NCBI GenBank assembly: GCA_017643385.1
Contig: JAEPNN010000003.1
Location: 248,001-312,000 of the forward strand
Length of the DNA: 64,000 bases
From: Dinoroseobacter sp.
GTDB taxonomy: Bacteria > Pseudomonadota > Alphaproteobacteria > Rhodobacterales > Rhodobacteraceae
Reading direction: 5' to 3'
Below, piece by piece: positions 1-9,033 of this stretch. The position numbers and the translations under genes are program-made. Below the pieces are notes generated by a model, which saw only the letters and a program-made list of their open reading frames with translations, had not been told where the DNA came from and made no database searches. The first letter of the stretch is position 1. Every line of letters begins with the position of its first letter.

Positions 1-1
1 G

Positions 2-625
2 CGCGATCCGAACTCTGCGCGACCAGACGAGACGATATATTCCTTTCTTCCTCGCGCCTGGATCGGATCCTTCCAAGCCGGTTGGAACCTCGAAGTCCGC
101 CGGCTGAAAGCCCTTGGCCTATCTGGTTGGCATCCAACCCACCCCTACTTTCAAGATGCCGCGGTGCTCACGCTATCCCTAAGTATTTCAGCAATGTTAG
201 GTGGTGTTGCTGGGATGGCCGCACATATCGCATTGGGCATTTTTGCGGCACTGCAATTGCTGACCTCGGACTATGTCCAGCACTACGGCTTGTATCGGCG
301 ACAGCTTAAAGACGGCACCTATGAGGCCCTGAGTGCGCGCCACAGCTGGAATGCGCCTAATGCCGTTTCGCGGCTGATGATGCTGAACGCGCCCCTGCAT
401 TCCGAGCACCATCTGCGCCCCGCCACGCCATTCCCAGCGCTTGGGGCCCCCGATACCGCGCAGGGTCCGGTGCTGCCATACAGCCTTCCATTGATGGCGG
501 GGCTTGCGTTTTGGCCAAAACAGTGGCGCAAGATCATGAACCGGGAACTGATCCGGGTTCATCTTGCCAAAGATGTTCCGCCCATGCCTCCAAGCCGTGC
601 CCGGCGTATGGCACGTGCCGACTGA
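2..625 (+). CDS. AlkB-type alkane 1-monooxygenase / membrane di-iron hydroxylase, C-terminal part
   Basis: The reading frame is open from base 2 to a TGA at 623-625, so the gene starts before the window. It encodes the C-terminal ~207 residues of a membrane non-haem di-iron hydroxylase. The segment SDYVQHYGLYR matches the family motif NYxEHYGLxR, and NAPLHSEHH matches the last histidine box (LQRHSDHH in AlkB). The family oxidises terminal methyl groups of n-alkanes using electrons from rubredoxin. One hydrophobic helix (residues from LSLSISAMLGGVAGM) precedes the histidine motifs. The substrate cannot be read from this fragment, and a related fatty-acid hydroxylase is possible. Confidence 0.8.
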   Translation, partial: RDPNSARPDETIYSFLPRAWIGSFQAGWNLEVRRLKALGLSGWHPTHPYFQDAAVLTLSLSISAMLGGVAGMAAHIALGIFAALQLLTSDYVQHYGLYRRQLKDGTYEALSARHSWNAPNAVSRLMMLNAPLHSEHHLRPATPFPALGAPDTAQGPVLPYSLPLMAGLAFWPKQWRKIMNRELIRVHLAKDVPPMPPSRARRMARAD

Positions 626-676
626 GACTGCTCGACACCCCTTGCGTCTTTCCCACCGCAACGCAAAAGTAATGCA

Positions 677-1081
677 ATGCGATGGTTTCCCCTTTTACTT
701 TTCTTCTTTTATGCCAGCCCGAGCCTTGGAAGCGAGGACGTTTTAAGCGCAGAAGAGTTCGACGCCCTTGCCACTGGTAAAACGCTCTTCTTCTCGCGCC
801 ATGGAAATCCTTATGGCGCTGAAGAATACAGACGCGACCGAAGTGTTATCTGGAGCTTTCTGAATGGTGAATGCCAATATGGACGGTGGATGCCCGGTCC
901 CGACCAATCAATCTGCTTTGTCTATGAGTTTCGCCCTAACGAGCCGATTTGTTGGTCATTTTTTCGAGAAAACGGTGACATACAAGCACGCGTTCTTGGT
1001 GCGGCACCAGAAGATGATTTGACACTAATGGGAGAAAGCCGCGGACCCTTGGAATGCCAAGGCCCAGACGTCGGCGTCTAA
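677..1081 (+). CDS. small secreted protein, paralogue of the gene at 3959-4357
   Basis: This encodes 134 residues with a short hydrophobic signal peptide ending near SLGSED, so the mature protein is probably periplasmic. The mature part has four cysteines (in GECQYG, SICFVY, PICWSF and LECQG), which suggests two disulfides. Spacing and neighbouring residues match the protein encoded at 3959-4357, including a shared xxEEF or xPEQF start, a CxYG motif, CFVY and CW. No named family is recognised. It converges with xseA, overlapping its end by 4 bp. Function is unknown. Confidence 0.75.
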   Translation: MRWFPLLLFFFYASPSLGSEDVLSAEEFDALATGKTLFFSRHGNPYGAEEYRRDRSVIWSFLNGECQYGRWMPGPDQSICFVYEFRPNEPICWSFFRENGDIQARVLGAAPEDDLTLMGESRGPLECQGPDVGV

Positions 1082-2631
1082 AACAGTGAGCCCTGATCTG
1101 GCGGTTTTGGTTTGTCTTTTCGAGCGGGGGCAGAACCGCCGCCCATTGCCAAACGACCATCCTCGAACTCTATTTCTAGCCCCGCAGCGGTTTGTGCACG
1201 TGCTTTGGATGTCACAACCGCTCCAGACCCATCGCGAATAACAGCATAACCGCGGGCCAGTGTTTCTCTGTAGCCCAAGGTCTGGCGCATTCTATCAAGC
1301 GCAATCAAGCGCTCTCTCCAAGCGATGGTCTGCCTACTGCCCGCCGAGGCTAATCGGATGGGCAATAAAGCGTAGCCCTTTTGCGCTTTGACTATAGCCC
1401 GGCTGACAAGGTCTATCGACAAACGTCGGTCCAGTTTTCCAAGCTCACGCGAAGCCGCTCGCAACGGACCCCGCAGACCCGCCGCGAGTCTCGCACCGTT
1501 TTGCACCAAACGATCCTTACGATCGCGTAGCATGCGGTTCAGAACCTTCGGTCCAAGACGCGCGGACACCCCATGAAAACGATCACGCCGACGCTCAATT
1601 CTGGAAATCAAGGACCGTTCCAGCCTACCGGTTAGATCATCGAGCTTTTGGGCGGGACGTTCTACAAGTTCTTCAACGCGGGGCAAGGCACGTGACAGAT
1701 CCCGCAAGCGTTGGCGTCGCTGCTGCACCGCTTGACCGGAAGCTCGCGTCAAGCGCGCGCCATAGGCTTCAGTCGTCGCAAGCAAATCAAGTCGGACCGG
1801 CACCGCAAGTTCTGCTGCCGCGGTCGGGGTTGGGGCGCGCCGGTCGGACGCATAATCAATCAGAGTAGTGTCCGTTTCGTGCCCAACTGCCGAAATCAAC
1901 GGAATGTCACTTTCAGCAGCGGCGCGCACTAAGCTCTCTTCGTTGAACCCCCAAAGATCTTCCAGGGATCCACCGCCCCGCGCGACAATCAGCAAATCCG
2001 GTTTTGGCACGAGCCCACCCGGTTGCATCGCGTTGAACCCGCGAATGGCATTTGTGACCTGCGGCGCACAGGCATCTCCTTGCACAGCGACTGGCCAGAC
2101 AATCACTTCGCGTGGAAAACGGTCTCTTAACCGGTGGAGAATATCGCGTATCACGGCGCCTTGGGGCGATGTTACCACGCCAATCACCTGTGGAAGATAA
2201 GGCAGTTGTTGCTTTCGCTCCGCAGCAAACAGACCCTCGGCAGCCAGTTGCGCCTTGCGCTTTTCCAGCATCGCCATCAGCGCCCCAACACCTGCAGGGG
2301 CAACTTCCTCAACAATCAGTTGATACTTGGATTGACCTGGAAAGGTGGTCAGGCGGCCTGTCGCAACGACCTCCATCCCTTCCTCCGGGCGCACTTTCAT
2401 GCGTGAAACTGTGCCTTTCCAACTGACCGAAGCCAGAACGGCGCGATCATCTTTCAGATCGAAATAGAGATGCCCCGAGCGTGCCAACATTGTTCGCCCC
2501 ACCTCGCCACGCACGCGCACGCGTCCAAATTCGCCTTCAAGCGCACGTTTCACCGCGCCTGATATCTCCGCCACGGTAAACTCATGCGCGTTGCCCCGAG
2601 CGGGGCTGTCGTCATCGATCAGATCAGACAT
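1078..2631 (-). CDS. xseA: exodeoxyribonuclease VII large subunit
   Basis: XseA pairs with several XseB copies to degrade single-stranded DNA into oligonucleotides in the cytoplasm. The 517-residue product has the N-terminal OB-fold (VRVRGEVG, then SGHLYFDLKDD), the catalytic-domain signatures GVVTSPQGAVIRDI and VARGGGSLEDLW, a long helical region, and a basic proline-rich tail. The frame is open to 2697, but the methionine at 2631 (MSDLIDDD) is preferred because it gives the usual family length and avoids reaching the divergent purD start at 2700. xseB is not in the window. Confidence 0.95.
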   Translation of the reverse strand: MSDLIDDDSPARGNAHEFTVAEISGAVKRALEGEFGRVRVRGEVGRTMLARSGHLYFDLKDDRAVLASVSWKGTVSRMKVRPEEGMEVVATGRLTTFPGQSKYQLIVEEVAPAGVGALMAMLEKRKAQLAAEGLFAAERKQQLPYLPQVIGVVTSPQGAVIRDILHRLRDRFPREVIVWPVAVQGDACAPQVTNAIRGFNAMQPGGLVPKPDLLIVARGGGSLEDLWGFNEESLVRAAAESDIPLISAVGHETDTTLIDYASDRRAPTPTAAAELAVPVRLDLLATTEAYGARLTRASGQAVQQRRQRLRDLSRALPRVEELVERPAQKLDDLTGRLERSLISRIERRRDRFHGVSARLGPKVLNRMLRDRKDRLVQNGARLAAGLRGPLRAASRELGKLDRRLSIDLVSRAIVKAQKGYALLPIRLASAGSRQTIAWRERLIALDRMRQTLGYRETLARGYAVIRDGSGAVVTSKARAQTAAGLEIEFEDGRLAMGGGSAPARKDKPKPPDQGSLF

Positions 2632-2699
2632 CTGGCCTCGGTTGTATTGTCTTGCGTCCAAGCCTAGAACGCCAGCAAAAGCGATCCAAGGGGCCATTC

Positions 2700-3962
2700 A
2701 TGAATATCCTAATCCTTGGCGGCGGTGGCCGCGAACATTCTCTGGCCTGGGCTGCTGCACAGAACCCGAAATGTGACCGGCTCATTGTTGCGCCTGGCAA
2801 TGCGGGTATGGCGCAAATCGCGGAATGCGCGTCAATCGACATTACGGATGCTGCAGCCGTGGCTGAATTCGCCGTCGAGAAAGCCGTAGATTTCGTGATA
2901 GTTGGTCCCGAAGCCCCGCTTGCTGCTGGTGTATCGGACGCCTTGCGCGACGCAGCGATCCTCGTCTTTGGTCCCAGTGCAGCTGCGGCGCAATTGGAAG
3001 CCTCCAAAACCTTCACCAAGGAAGTTTGTGATGCCGCGCATGCACCAACCGCTCGATGGGCGCGTTTCACCGATGCAACGTCTGCTGCCTCTTATATCCG
3101 GTCTCAAGGTGCCCCAATCGTTGTAAAGGCGGACGGCCTGGCCGCGGGCAAAGGTGTTGTGGTGGCAATGACCGAGGCCGAGGCGCTTGCGGCGATCGAA
3201 GATATGTTCGGCGGAGCATTTGGCAGCGCAGGTGCTGAAGTCGTTATCGAGGAATTCATGGAGGGAGAAGAGGCGTCGTTTTTCGTGCTTTGCGATGGCG
3301 AAGTCGCCCTGCCAATTGGCACAGCACAGGACCACAAACGCGTGGGCGAAGGTGATACAGGACCGAATACAGGCGGCATGGGCGCCTATTCCCCTGCCCC
3401 TGTTCTGACCGATGCAATTGCGCAGCGCACTATGGACGAGATCATCTTTCCAACGCTGCGTGAAATGGCCAAACGCGGGACGCCATATCGCGGCGTCCTT
3501 TATGCTGGGCTTATGATCAAAGACGGCGCTCCGCGCCTCGTGGAGTATAACGTCCGTTTCGGTGACCCGGAATGTCAGGTCCTGATGATGCGACTTGGCG
3601 CTCAAGCATTGGACTTGATGCTTGCAGCTGCCGAAGGCCGACTTGAAGACGCAAAAGTCCAATGGGCGGATGATCACGCGCTTTGTGTAGTCTACGCCGC
3701 AAATGGATACCCCGGATCATACGAAAAAGGGTCCGTGATCAGTGGCCTCGACGCCTTGCCCGAAAACAGCAAGAATATGGTTTTCCATGCAGGAACGGCA
3801 AAATCTGACGGTCAGGTCGTTGCCGCGGGGGGTCGCGTACTCACGGTGACCGCGCGCGGCAATACGCTGTCAGAAGCTCAAAAACACGCCTACGCGATGG
3901 TTGATGGAATTGATTGGCCCGAAGGGTTTGTGCGTCGCGACATTGGTTGGCGCGCTCTCTAA
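2700..3962 (+). CDS. purD: phosphoribosylamine-glycine ligase (GARS)
   Basis: PurD is the ATP-grasp enzyme joining 5-phosphoribosylamine to glycine in de novo purine synthesis. The 420-residue protein starts MNILILGGGGREHSL, the expected N-terminal nucleotide-binding fold. It has the ATP-grasp lysine region VVKADGLAAGKGVVVA, the segment TGGMGAYSPAP and the metal-binding RFGDPECQ. The ATG at 2700 matches the family N-terminus; an upstream in-frame TTG at 2652 would add 16 non-homologous residues. It diverges from xseA and overlaps the end of the convergent secreted-protein gene by 4 bp. Confidence 0.97.
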   Translation: MNILILGGGGREHSLAWAAAQNPKCDRLIVAPGNAGMAQIAECASIDITDAAAVAEFAVEKAVDFVIVGPEAPLAAGVSDALRDAAILVFGPSAAAAQLEASKTFTKEVCDAAHAPTARWARFTDATSAASYIRSQGAPIVVKADGLAAGKGVVVAMTEAEALAAIEDMFGGAFGSAGAEVVIEEFMEGEEASFFVLCDGEVALPIGTAQDHKRVGEGDTGPNTGGMGAYSPAPVLTDAIAQRTMDEIIFPTLREMAKRGTPYRGVLYAGLMIKDGAPRLVEYNVRFGDPECQVLMMRLGAQALDLMLAAAEGRLEDAKVQWADDHALCVVYAANGYPGSYEKGSVISGLDALPENSKNMVFHAGTAKSDGQVVAAGGRVLTVTARGNTLSEAQKHAYAMVDGIDWPEGFVRRDIGWRAL

Positions 3963-4357
3963 GAAAGCGGCACGTCCCTGCATCCTACGGGGGTTTCAGT
4001 GATCTTAGTGACGCGTTGGACTTCCATATCTGACGGCATTCCGACCAACAAGCCGTTATCATCAATGAAGGTGTACCAGCAATGTGACACGTCAGGATCG
4101 TCGTCATACACAAAGCACAGTTGTCCATCGCGCACAGTTATAACGCCATAAGTACAGGTGCCGTCAGCACGTGTCCAAACACTCAGAACTCGGCTGAGAA
4201 ATTGTTCCACGCCGACAAGCTGGCCCGAAGGCTCCATACGGAAGGTCAGCGTCCGTCCCGCCGCTTTATCGAGAAACTGCTCAGGCGCAATCAATTCCAT
4301 GGCAACCGCCGGTTGCAATGTGAGCGCCAGACATAGCCAGATCCGGACTACTAACAT
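3959..4357 (-). CDS. small secreted protein, paralogue of the gene at 677-1081
   Basis: This encodes 132 residues with an N-terminal signal peptide (cleavage near PAVAMEL) and four cysteines in the mature part at GTCTYG, QLCFVY, SHCWYT and VGCRD. The pattern CxYG - CFVYDDDP - CW is shared with the protein at 677-1081, so the two are paralogues at opposite ends of the xseA-purD pair. The start codon overlaps the stop of the upstream FG-GAP gene by 7 bp, suggesting co-translation with that gene and the ferredoxin before it. No known family is recognised. Confidence 0.75.
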   Translation of the reverse strand: MLVVRIWLCLALTLQPAVAMELIAPEQFLDKAAGRTLTFRMEPSGQLVGVEQFLSRVLSVWTRADGTCTYGVITVRDGQLCFVYDDDPDVSHCWYTFIDDNGLLVGMPSDMEVQRVTKITETPVGCRDVPLS

Positions 4358-5045
4358 GCCAAGGCCGTTGTAAAACTTTGGGGCCCCTCAAAGGTTCCCA
4401 ATTCGCGCGCGACCAGCTTAGTTGCGTTCAACTTTACCGAAACGATTGATCCCCAGTTCCGCGAGGCCACAACCATTTCGGGACCCGCGCCACAGTCGCG
4501 CAGACCACCCGAAATAAAGTCTTCACCGATTTTGTGATTGGTGACGCCTTGCAAGCTGGCTACTTGGAACAAACGGCTGTCGCTGAAACGCCAGACGCGT
4601 AAGATTTTGGCCAGATGCGGACGATCAACATAGGCGATCTCGATCGCACCATCTTCATCCAGATCTGCAATCGCAACGGGCGCAAGCCAGCGAAACCTTG
4701 TACCGATATACGGGTTGGCGGCAACTAAGCCGCTTGCGTCATGTATGGCGAGGCGAGCGCCCTGAAGCTGATGGCTCTCAATCGAGATCACCTCCAGATC
4801 GCCATCGAGATCAACATCAGCCAGACGCGGTTCAAGGTCCTCAAAAACTCGGTCCCGGGGCAATACGATCCTGCGTTTCGAGCCGTTTGATAGGGTCAGT
4901 TCAAGCGCACCCCATTCAAGTGTGTCACCCAAAACACCGTGCGGATATCGATCCGTCGGATCGGTATATCTTGCGGCAATGATGTTTTGTGCCGCGCTGA
5001 CCATTGGCCAAAGCAGGGCAGTCAAGATCAACGCCGCAAAGCGCA

Positions 5046-5046
<1 letters not shown>
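4351..5046 (-). CDS. secreted FG-GAP/VCBS-repeat protein
   Basis: This 231-residue protein has a signal peptide (cleavage around VSAAQN) and two calcium-loop-like repeats, ADVDLDGDLEVI and ADLDEDGAIEIAY, typical of FG-GAP/VCBS beta-propeller blades. Such proteins are exported, and the blades usually bind calcium. Two clear repeats give only part of a propeller; the remaining blades are degenerate or absent. It shares one base with the upstream ferredoxin gene and overlaps the downstream secreted-protein gene, so the three are probably co-transcribed. Its binding partner is unknown. Confidence 0.8.
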
Positions 5047-5381
<335 letters not shown>

Positions 5382-5533
5382 TCAAGAAAGTCTCAGTCCC
5401 GAGGCGATGTAGTGCGTAATGTCACGGATGGGAAGCCCACGCGCACGGGTGGGTGACAGCTGGGGCAGAATTGCGGTAAAATGCGCGTTAACGGGTCGGC
5501 TAAAGCCGGCCATGCCGCAAAATAGGCAGAGCA

Positions 5534-6079
5534 GTGCATACTAAGTTCTTGATGGTAACAGCGATCGCTGTGCTGAGCGTGACAGGGTGTGAAAGCGCCT
5601 TGGACACGCCCGTTGTGTCGCGGCTGATCGAACCTGAACCCCAGATTCTGCGCGCTGCCGATGGACCACCAGGCGCAGATCCAGAAAGCTGTTGGGGGCG
5701 CGACGTGACGCCTGCGCAAATCGAAACCGTCACCGAACAAGTCATGATCCAACCCGCGGTGATCACAACGACCGGCGCTGTTCTGGAACCCGCCGTCTAC
5801 AAAACGGAAACGCAACAACGCATCACACGCGAGCGGCAGGAAATATGGTTTGAAACCCCCTGCCCCGAAGTTCTAACACGCGAGTTTGTAGCATCTTTGC
5901 AGCGTGCGCTTCAGGTTCGCGGCCTCTATTCCGTATTTGTTTCTGGCGAGATGGATCGCGCTACACGCCGTGCGATCCGGCGCTATCAAATGCAGCAAGG
6001 TCTCGACAGTTCTTTGCTGTCGCTTGCGGCGGCACGCAGACTGGGCCTTGTGACCGTAGATCCCGATCAATTGGATTAG
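5534..6079 (+). CDS. lipoprotein with C-terminal peptidoglycan-binding domain
   Basis: The 181-residue product begins with a lipoprotein signal (lipobox LSVTGC), so it should be lipid-anchored in the envelope. The C-terminal ~65 residues, from REFVASLQRALQVRGLY to RRAIRRYQMQQGL, form a PG_binding_1 domain. The middle region has no recognised fold and two isolated cysteines (ESCWGR, ETPCPE). The GTG at 5534 is chosen because AGGCAG lies just upstream and it gives a basic n-region; an ATG at 5552 is the alternative. It diverges from the ferredoxin operon. Confidence 0.8.
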   Translation: MHTKFLMVTAIAVLSVTGCESALDTPVVSRLIEPEPQILRAADGPPGADPESCWGRDVTPAQIETVTEQVMIQPAVITTTGAVLEPAVYKTETQQRITRERQEIWFETPCPEVLTREFVASLQRALQVRGLYSVFVSGEMDRATRRAIRRYQMQQGLDSSLLSLAAARRLGLVTVDPDQLD

Positions 6080-6208
6080 GGGTAAGTACGACGTCGCATG
6101 GCAAAACACGATTTCGGCGTGGCGCTAATTAGGCCACTGCAAAGCTGGATACCAACCGGTGGATTGGTCGTTAATCTCAAGTTTCATTACTGCCCAACAA
6201 CCAAAATG

Positions 6209-6234
6209 GGGCGCGCCGATCACCCGGCGCGCCC
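6209..6234. terminator. GC-rich inverted repeat, likely bidirectional terminator
   Basis: Ten-base perfect arms (GGGCGCGCCG and CGGCGCGCCC) are separated by a 6-base loop. It lies between the 3' ends of the peptidoglycan-binding lipoprotein gene and degP, which converge. The trailing T run is short on either strand (CATTTT on the minus strand), so efficiency is uncertain. Confidence 0.6.
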
Positions 6235-6257
6235 TTAAATCAAATAGTTTGGTTAAC

Positions 6258-7748
6258 CTATTGCAAGCTGAGCGCCACGAAACGCGGGTCTCCTGCACGG
6301 CTGATCAGAAGCAAAATCGACTTACGCCCAGCATCTCTGGCAGCTTCAATCCGATCCTGCAGATCCTCTGCAGTTTCGACAGGTCGTTGGCCAGCTTCTG
6401 TTATGACGTCGCCTGGACGCAGGCCTTTCTCATAAGCCTCGCTTGCCCCGTTCACATCGGTGATCGCCAATCCTGCAACCGAACGGCCGAGGCTCAATTC
6501 TTCGCGCAGCTCAGGCGTGAGCTCTGACAGGGTCAAGCCCATTACTTCTTTTTGAATGGGTGCTTTAGGCTCCAGCTCCGCAGACGCTGGTACCGCACGT
6601 TCCGCATCTTCGCGACGCGCCAGGGTCACCCGCAAAGTTTGCGTCTCGCCTTCACGGAACACTACGACACGAACGGTCTTGCCAACCTGTGTGTTGCCAA
6701 CGATACGCACCAATTCACGCGTGTCGATGACATCTGTACCGTCAAAGGTCAGGATCACATCCCCAGCTTCCATGCCCGCTTCCATCGCAGGACCGTCAGG
6801 AACGTCGGTCACCAACGCCCCGTCCGTAGACGCCAAACCAAGCGCTTCTGCCATATCGTCGTTCATATCCTGAATACGTACACCCAGCCATCCGCGACGG
6901 GTTTCACCGAACTCTTTGAGCTGTCCAATGACATTCTCGGCCACCGCTGAAGACATCGCGAAACCGATCCCGATGGACCCGCCATTGGGCGACAGGATTG
7001 CAGTGTTCACACCAATAACGTCACCGTTCATATTGAAAAGCGGCCCGCCCGAATTGCCTCGGTTGATTGCAGCGTCCGTTTGAATGTAGTCGTCATAGGT
7101 ACCTGACAAGGCCCGGTTACGGGCGGATACGATCCCGGCGGATACAGAAAAGCCCTGCCCGAGCGGGTTACCAACAGCCATGACCCAGTCACCAACGCGT
7201 GCAACATCACTGTCGCCCCACTGAACAAATGGCAGCGGCTCCTCGCTTTCGACTTTCAAAAGTGCAAGGTCCGTATTGGCGTCAGTACCGATCACAACCG
7301 CTTCAAGCTCTTCGCCCGAAAAGAACTCGATCATGATCTCGTCAGCCTGTTCGATGACGTGGTTATTAGTCACGATGAAACCGTCTTCAGAAATCACGAA
7401 GCCCGAGCCGAGCGCGTTGTTGCGCCGTTGTGGACGGTCTCCGCCGCCACGATCTTGGCGGTCCATGAAATCGTTGAAGAAATCTTCAAGAGGTGATCCC
7501 TCTGGTACCAGAGGACGCGGTCCCGCTGGTCCAGCGACATTAGTCGCCGTGGTAATGTTGACAACCGAAGGGCTAACCTCATCGGCAAGGTCTGCAAATG
7601 TGCCAGGGCGGGATTGCGCCTCTGAGGCTATGCTCGAGGCCAATAATAGGCTGAAGCCTGTCAGCAACGCCATGGTGCCACGCCAGAGCACTGTATTCGA
7701 ATTTTGTAAATCTCGCATTGGGGCGAGTACGCGGATTTTTGAGGTCAC
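6258..7748 (-). CDS. degP: periplasmic Do-type serine protease/chaperone
   Basis: A trypsin-like protease of the HtrA/Do family that degrades or refolds damaged envelope proteins. The sequence shows a signal peptide (TMALLTGFSLLLASSIASEAQ), the catalytic triad in NNHVIE, TDLALLK and GNSGGPLF, then two PDZ domains. The GTG at 7748 is preferred because AGGAGG lies 9 bases upstream; it gives 496 residues. The open frame runs on to a TTG at 7793, and a later ATG sits at 7718. In related genomes degP usually follows hflK-hflC-DUF2065; here a methyltransferase gene lies between them. Confidence 0.95.
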   Translation of the reverse strand: MTSKIRVLAPMRDLQNSNTVLWRGTMALLTGFSLLLASSIASEAQSRPGTFADLADEVSPSVVNITTATNVAGPAGPRPLVPEGSPLEDFFNDFMDRQDRGGGDRPQRRNNALGSGFVISEDGFIVTNNHVIEQADEIMIEFFSGEELEAVVIGTDANTDLALLKVESEEPLPFVQWGDSDVARVGDWVMAVGNPLGQGFSVSAGIVSARNRALSGTYDDYIQTDAAINRGNSGGPLFNMNGDVIGVNTAILSPNGGSIGIGFAMSSAVAENVIGQLKEFGETRRGWLGVRIQDMNDDMAEALGLASTDGALVTDVPDGPAMEAGMEAGDVILTFDGTDVIDTRELVRIVGNTQVGKTVRVVVFREGETQTLRVTLARREDAERAVPASAELEPKAPIQKEVMGLTLSELTPELREELSLGRSVAGLAITDVNGASEAYEKGLRPGDVITEAGQRPVETAEDLQDRIEAARDAGRKSILLLISRAGDPRFVALSLQ

Positions 7749-7756
7749 GCTCGGGT

Positions 7757-7764
7757 TCCTCCTT
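7757..7764 (-). promoter_or_regulatory. ribosome binding site deciding the degP GTG start
   Basis: AAGGAGGA on the minus strand, 8-9 bases before GTG at 7748. No comparable site precedes the TTG at 7793 or the ATG at 7718. Confidence 0.8.
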
Positions 7765-7793
7765 GAGAGTGTCACTGGTCGAAGTGTAGCCAA

Positions 7794-7823
7794 GATATTC
7801 GCTCGCTGCTGTCTCGTTTCAAG
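7794..7823 (-). promoter_or_regulatory. candidate heat-shock-like promoter of degP
   Basis: On the minus strand CTTGAAAC is followed, after about 16-17 bases, by GAATATC, about 45 bases before the degP GTG start. CTTGAAA resembles the -35 element of RpoH-type promoters, which fits a periplasmic stress protease, but the -10 match is weak. Sequence reading only. Confidence 0.35.
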
Positions 7824-8044
7824 GTAATACGGCTCGCGTCCAAGTCACGTGCGCGTGAAATTGCCTTTGAGGGCGATCCAGCTTGGCAACACCCGTAAAC
7901 GTCCAAATCGAAACAAATACCCACATACAAAGGATTTGTTCGCCAAAAGAACGAGAAAAGTACGAAATTAAAACCCTCGCTTTTTGTGCACGGTAATTCG
8001 GCATATTAGGCGCTTCAGGGGCCTGCGCAGTTTGGGAGCGTAGC

Positions 8045-8830
8045 ATGAACGCCAGAGAAGCAATCAAAACGAGTGCGTATTATGCAATGGGGGCCGCCAC
8101 GCGCTTAAGAGCTTTAGTCGATCGCGAGCCAAACTTTTCGGGGGCCTTCCCCACCTTAGAGCTTGCGCAAGCCGCTTTGCCCACTGACGCCAGTTCCGGC
8201 TATGACAGCGATGATATGGTCGAGGTCGGGCTGGGCCACATGATGGGAGTACTAGGGTGGGATTATCCTGTCATGTTCTGGCTGGATAGATTGATCCGCG
8301 AACAGCATCGCATCTCTTTGCTCGATGCAGGCGGCCATGTGGGAACCAAACACCATGCGTTTGGACCTTATCTTGATCTGGAGAGGGTCGATTGGGCGAT
8401 ATGGGATCTGCCCGCTTTGTTACGCGCAGGCAAGCATGCCCAAGACAGAGGGATGGTGTCAAAAGACATCGCGTTTGTTGAAACGCTTAGAGATGCCGGA
8501 AAGGTCGACCTGCTCCTCGCGTCTGGCCTTTTTCAATATATCGACATCTCGTTTAAAACCCTGCTGGATCGGATGGCAGAACGCCCACGCTGGGTCATGC
8601 TCAACAAGGTCGCAACCCGACATGACACAGATATCGTAACGCTTCAGCTGATTGGCAAGAAACGCGTTCCTTACCAAATACGCGACAGAAAAAAATTCGA
8701 AGGCGAGTTGAAGGCGGCCGGATATGTAATCCGCGATAGCTGGACAATCACCGGGCTCTCGCACCGGATCGGAACGCACCCGTGGCTTGGTGAAAGCGAA
8801 AGTAAGGGCTACTTTCTGGAGCGGGTTTAG
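8045..8830 (+). CDS. putative methyltransferase, TIGR04325 family
   Basis: This 261-residue protein resembles the TIGR04325 family of putative methyltransferases often found near polysaccharide biosynthesis genes. A Rossmann-type motif is visible at LLDAGGHVGTKH (about residue 97), followed by an acidic strand end (ERVDWAIWDLP) and DLLLASGLFQYID. Its substrate is not known. It stands alone on the plus strand between DUF2065 and degP, with about 296 bases upstream shared with the degP promoter region. Confidence 0.75.
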   Translation: MNAREAIKTSAYYAMGAATRLRALVDREPNFSGAFPTLELAQAALPTDASSGYDSDDMVEVGLGHMMGVLGWDYPVMFWLDRLIREQHRISLLDAGGHVGTKHHAFGPYLDLERVDWAIWDLPALLRAGKHAQDRGMVSKDIAFVETLRDAGKVDLLLASGLFQYIDISFKTLLDRMAERPRWVMLNKVATRHDTDIVTLQLIGKKRVPYQIRDRKKFEGELKAAGYVIRDSWTITGLSHRIGTHPWLGESESKGYFLERV

Positions 8831-8833
8831 CCC

Positions 8834-9028
8834 TTAACCTAACACCCAGTACAAAAGCGCGACACCGCAACAGGCTTCAACCAACCCCATCCAACGTCGC
8901 AACTCTTCTGGTAGAATTGACAAAAGGGACACCAGCGAGCTTGGCCCTCGGCCTTGTGGCCAAAGCGCAAAGAAAAGGCCCTCCCCCACAAGGAGAAGGG
9001 CCAATCCAACTAGAAATCCGTAGAGCAT
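8834..9028 (-). CDS. DUF2065 small membrane protein (YjeT-like)
   Basis: A 64-residue protein with two hydrophobic helices (MLYGFLVGLALLLVGEGLFF and VEACCGVALLYWVLG) joined by a short loop containing PEELRRWMG, as in the DUF2065/YjeT family. It lies 5 bases after hflC and is very probably co-transcribed with hflK-hflC, an arrangement conserved in proteobacteria. Its role is unknown, perhaps linked to the HflKC membrane complex. Confidence 0.85.
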   Translation of the reverse strand: MLYGFLVGLALLLVGEGLFFALWPQGRGPSSLVSLLSILPEELRRWMGLVEACCGVALLYWVLG

Positions 9029-9033
9029 TAGAC

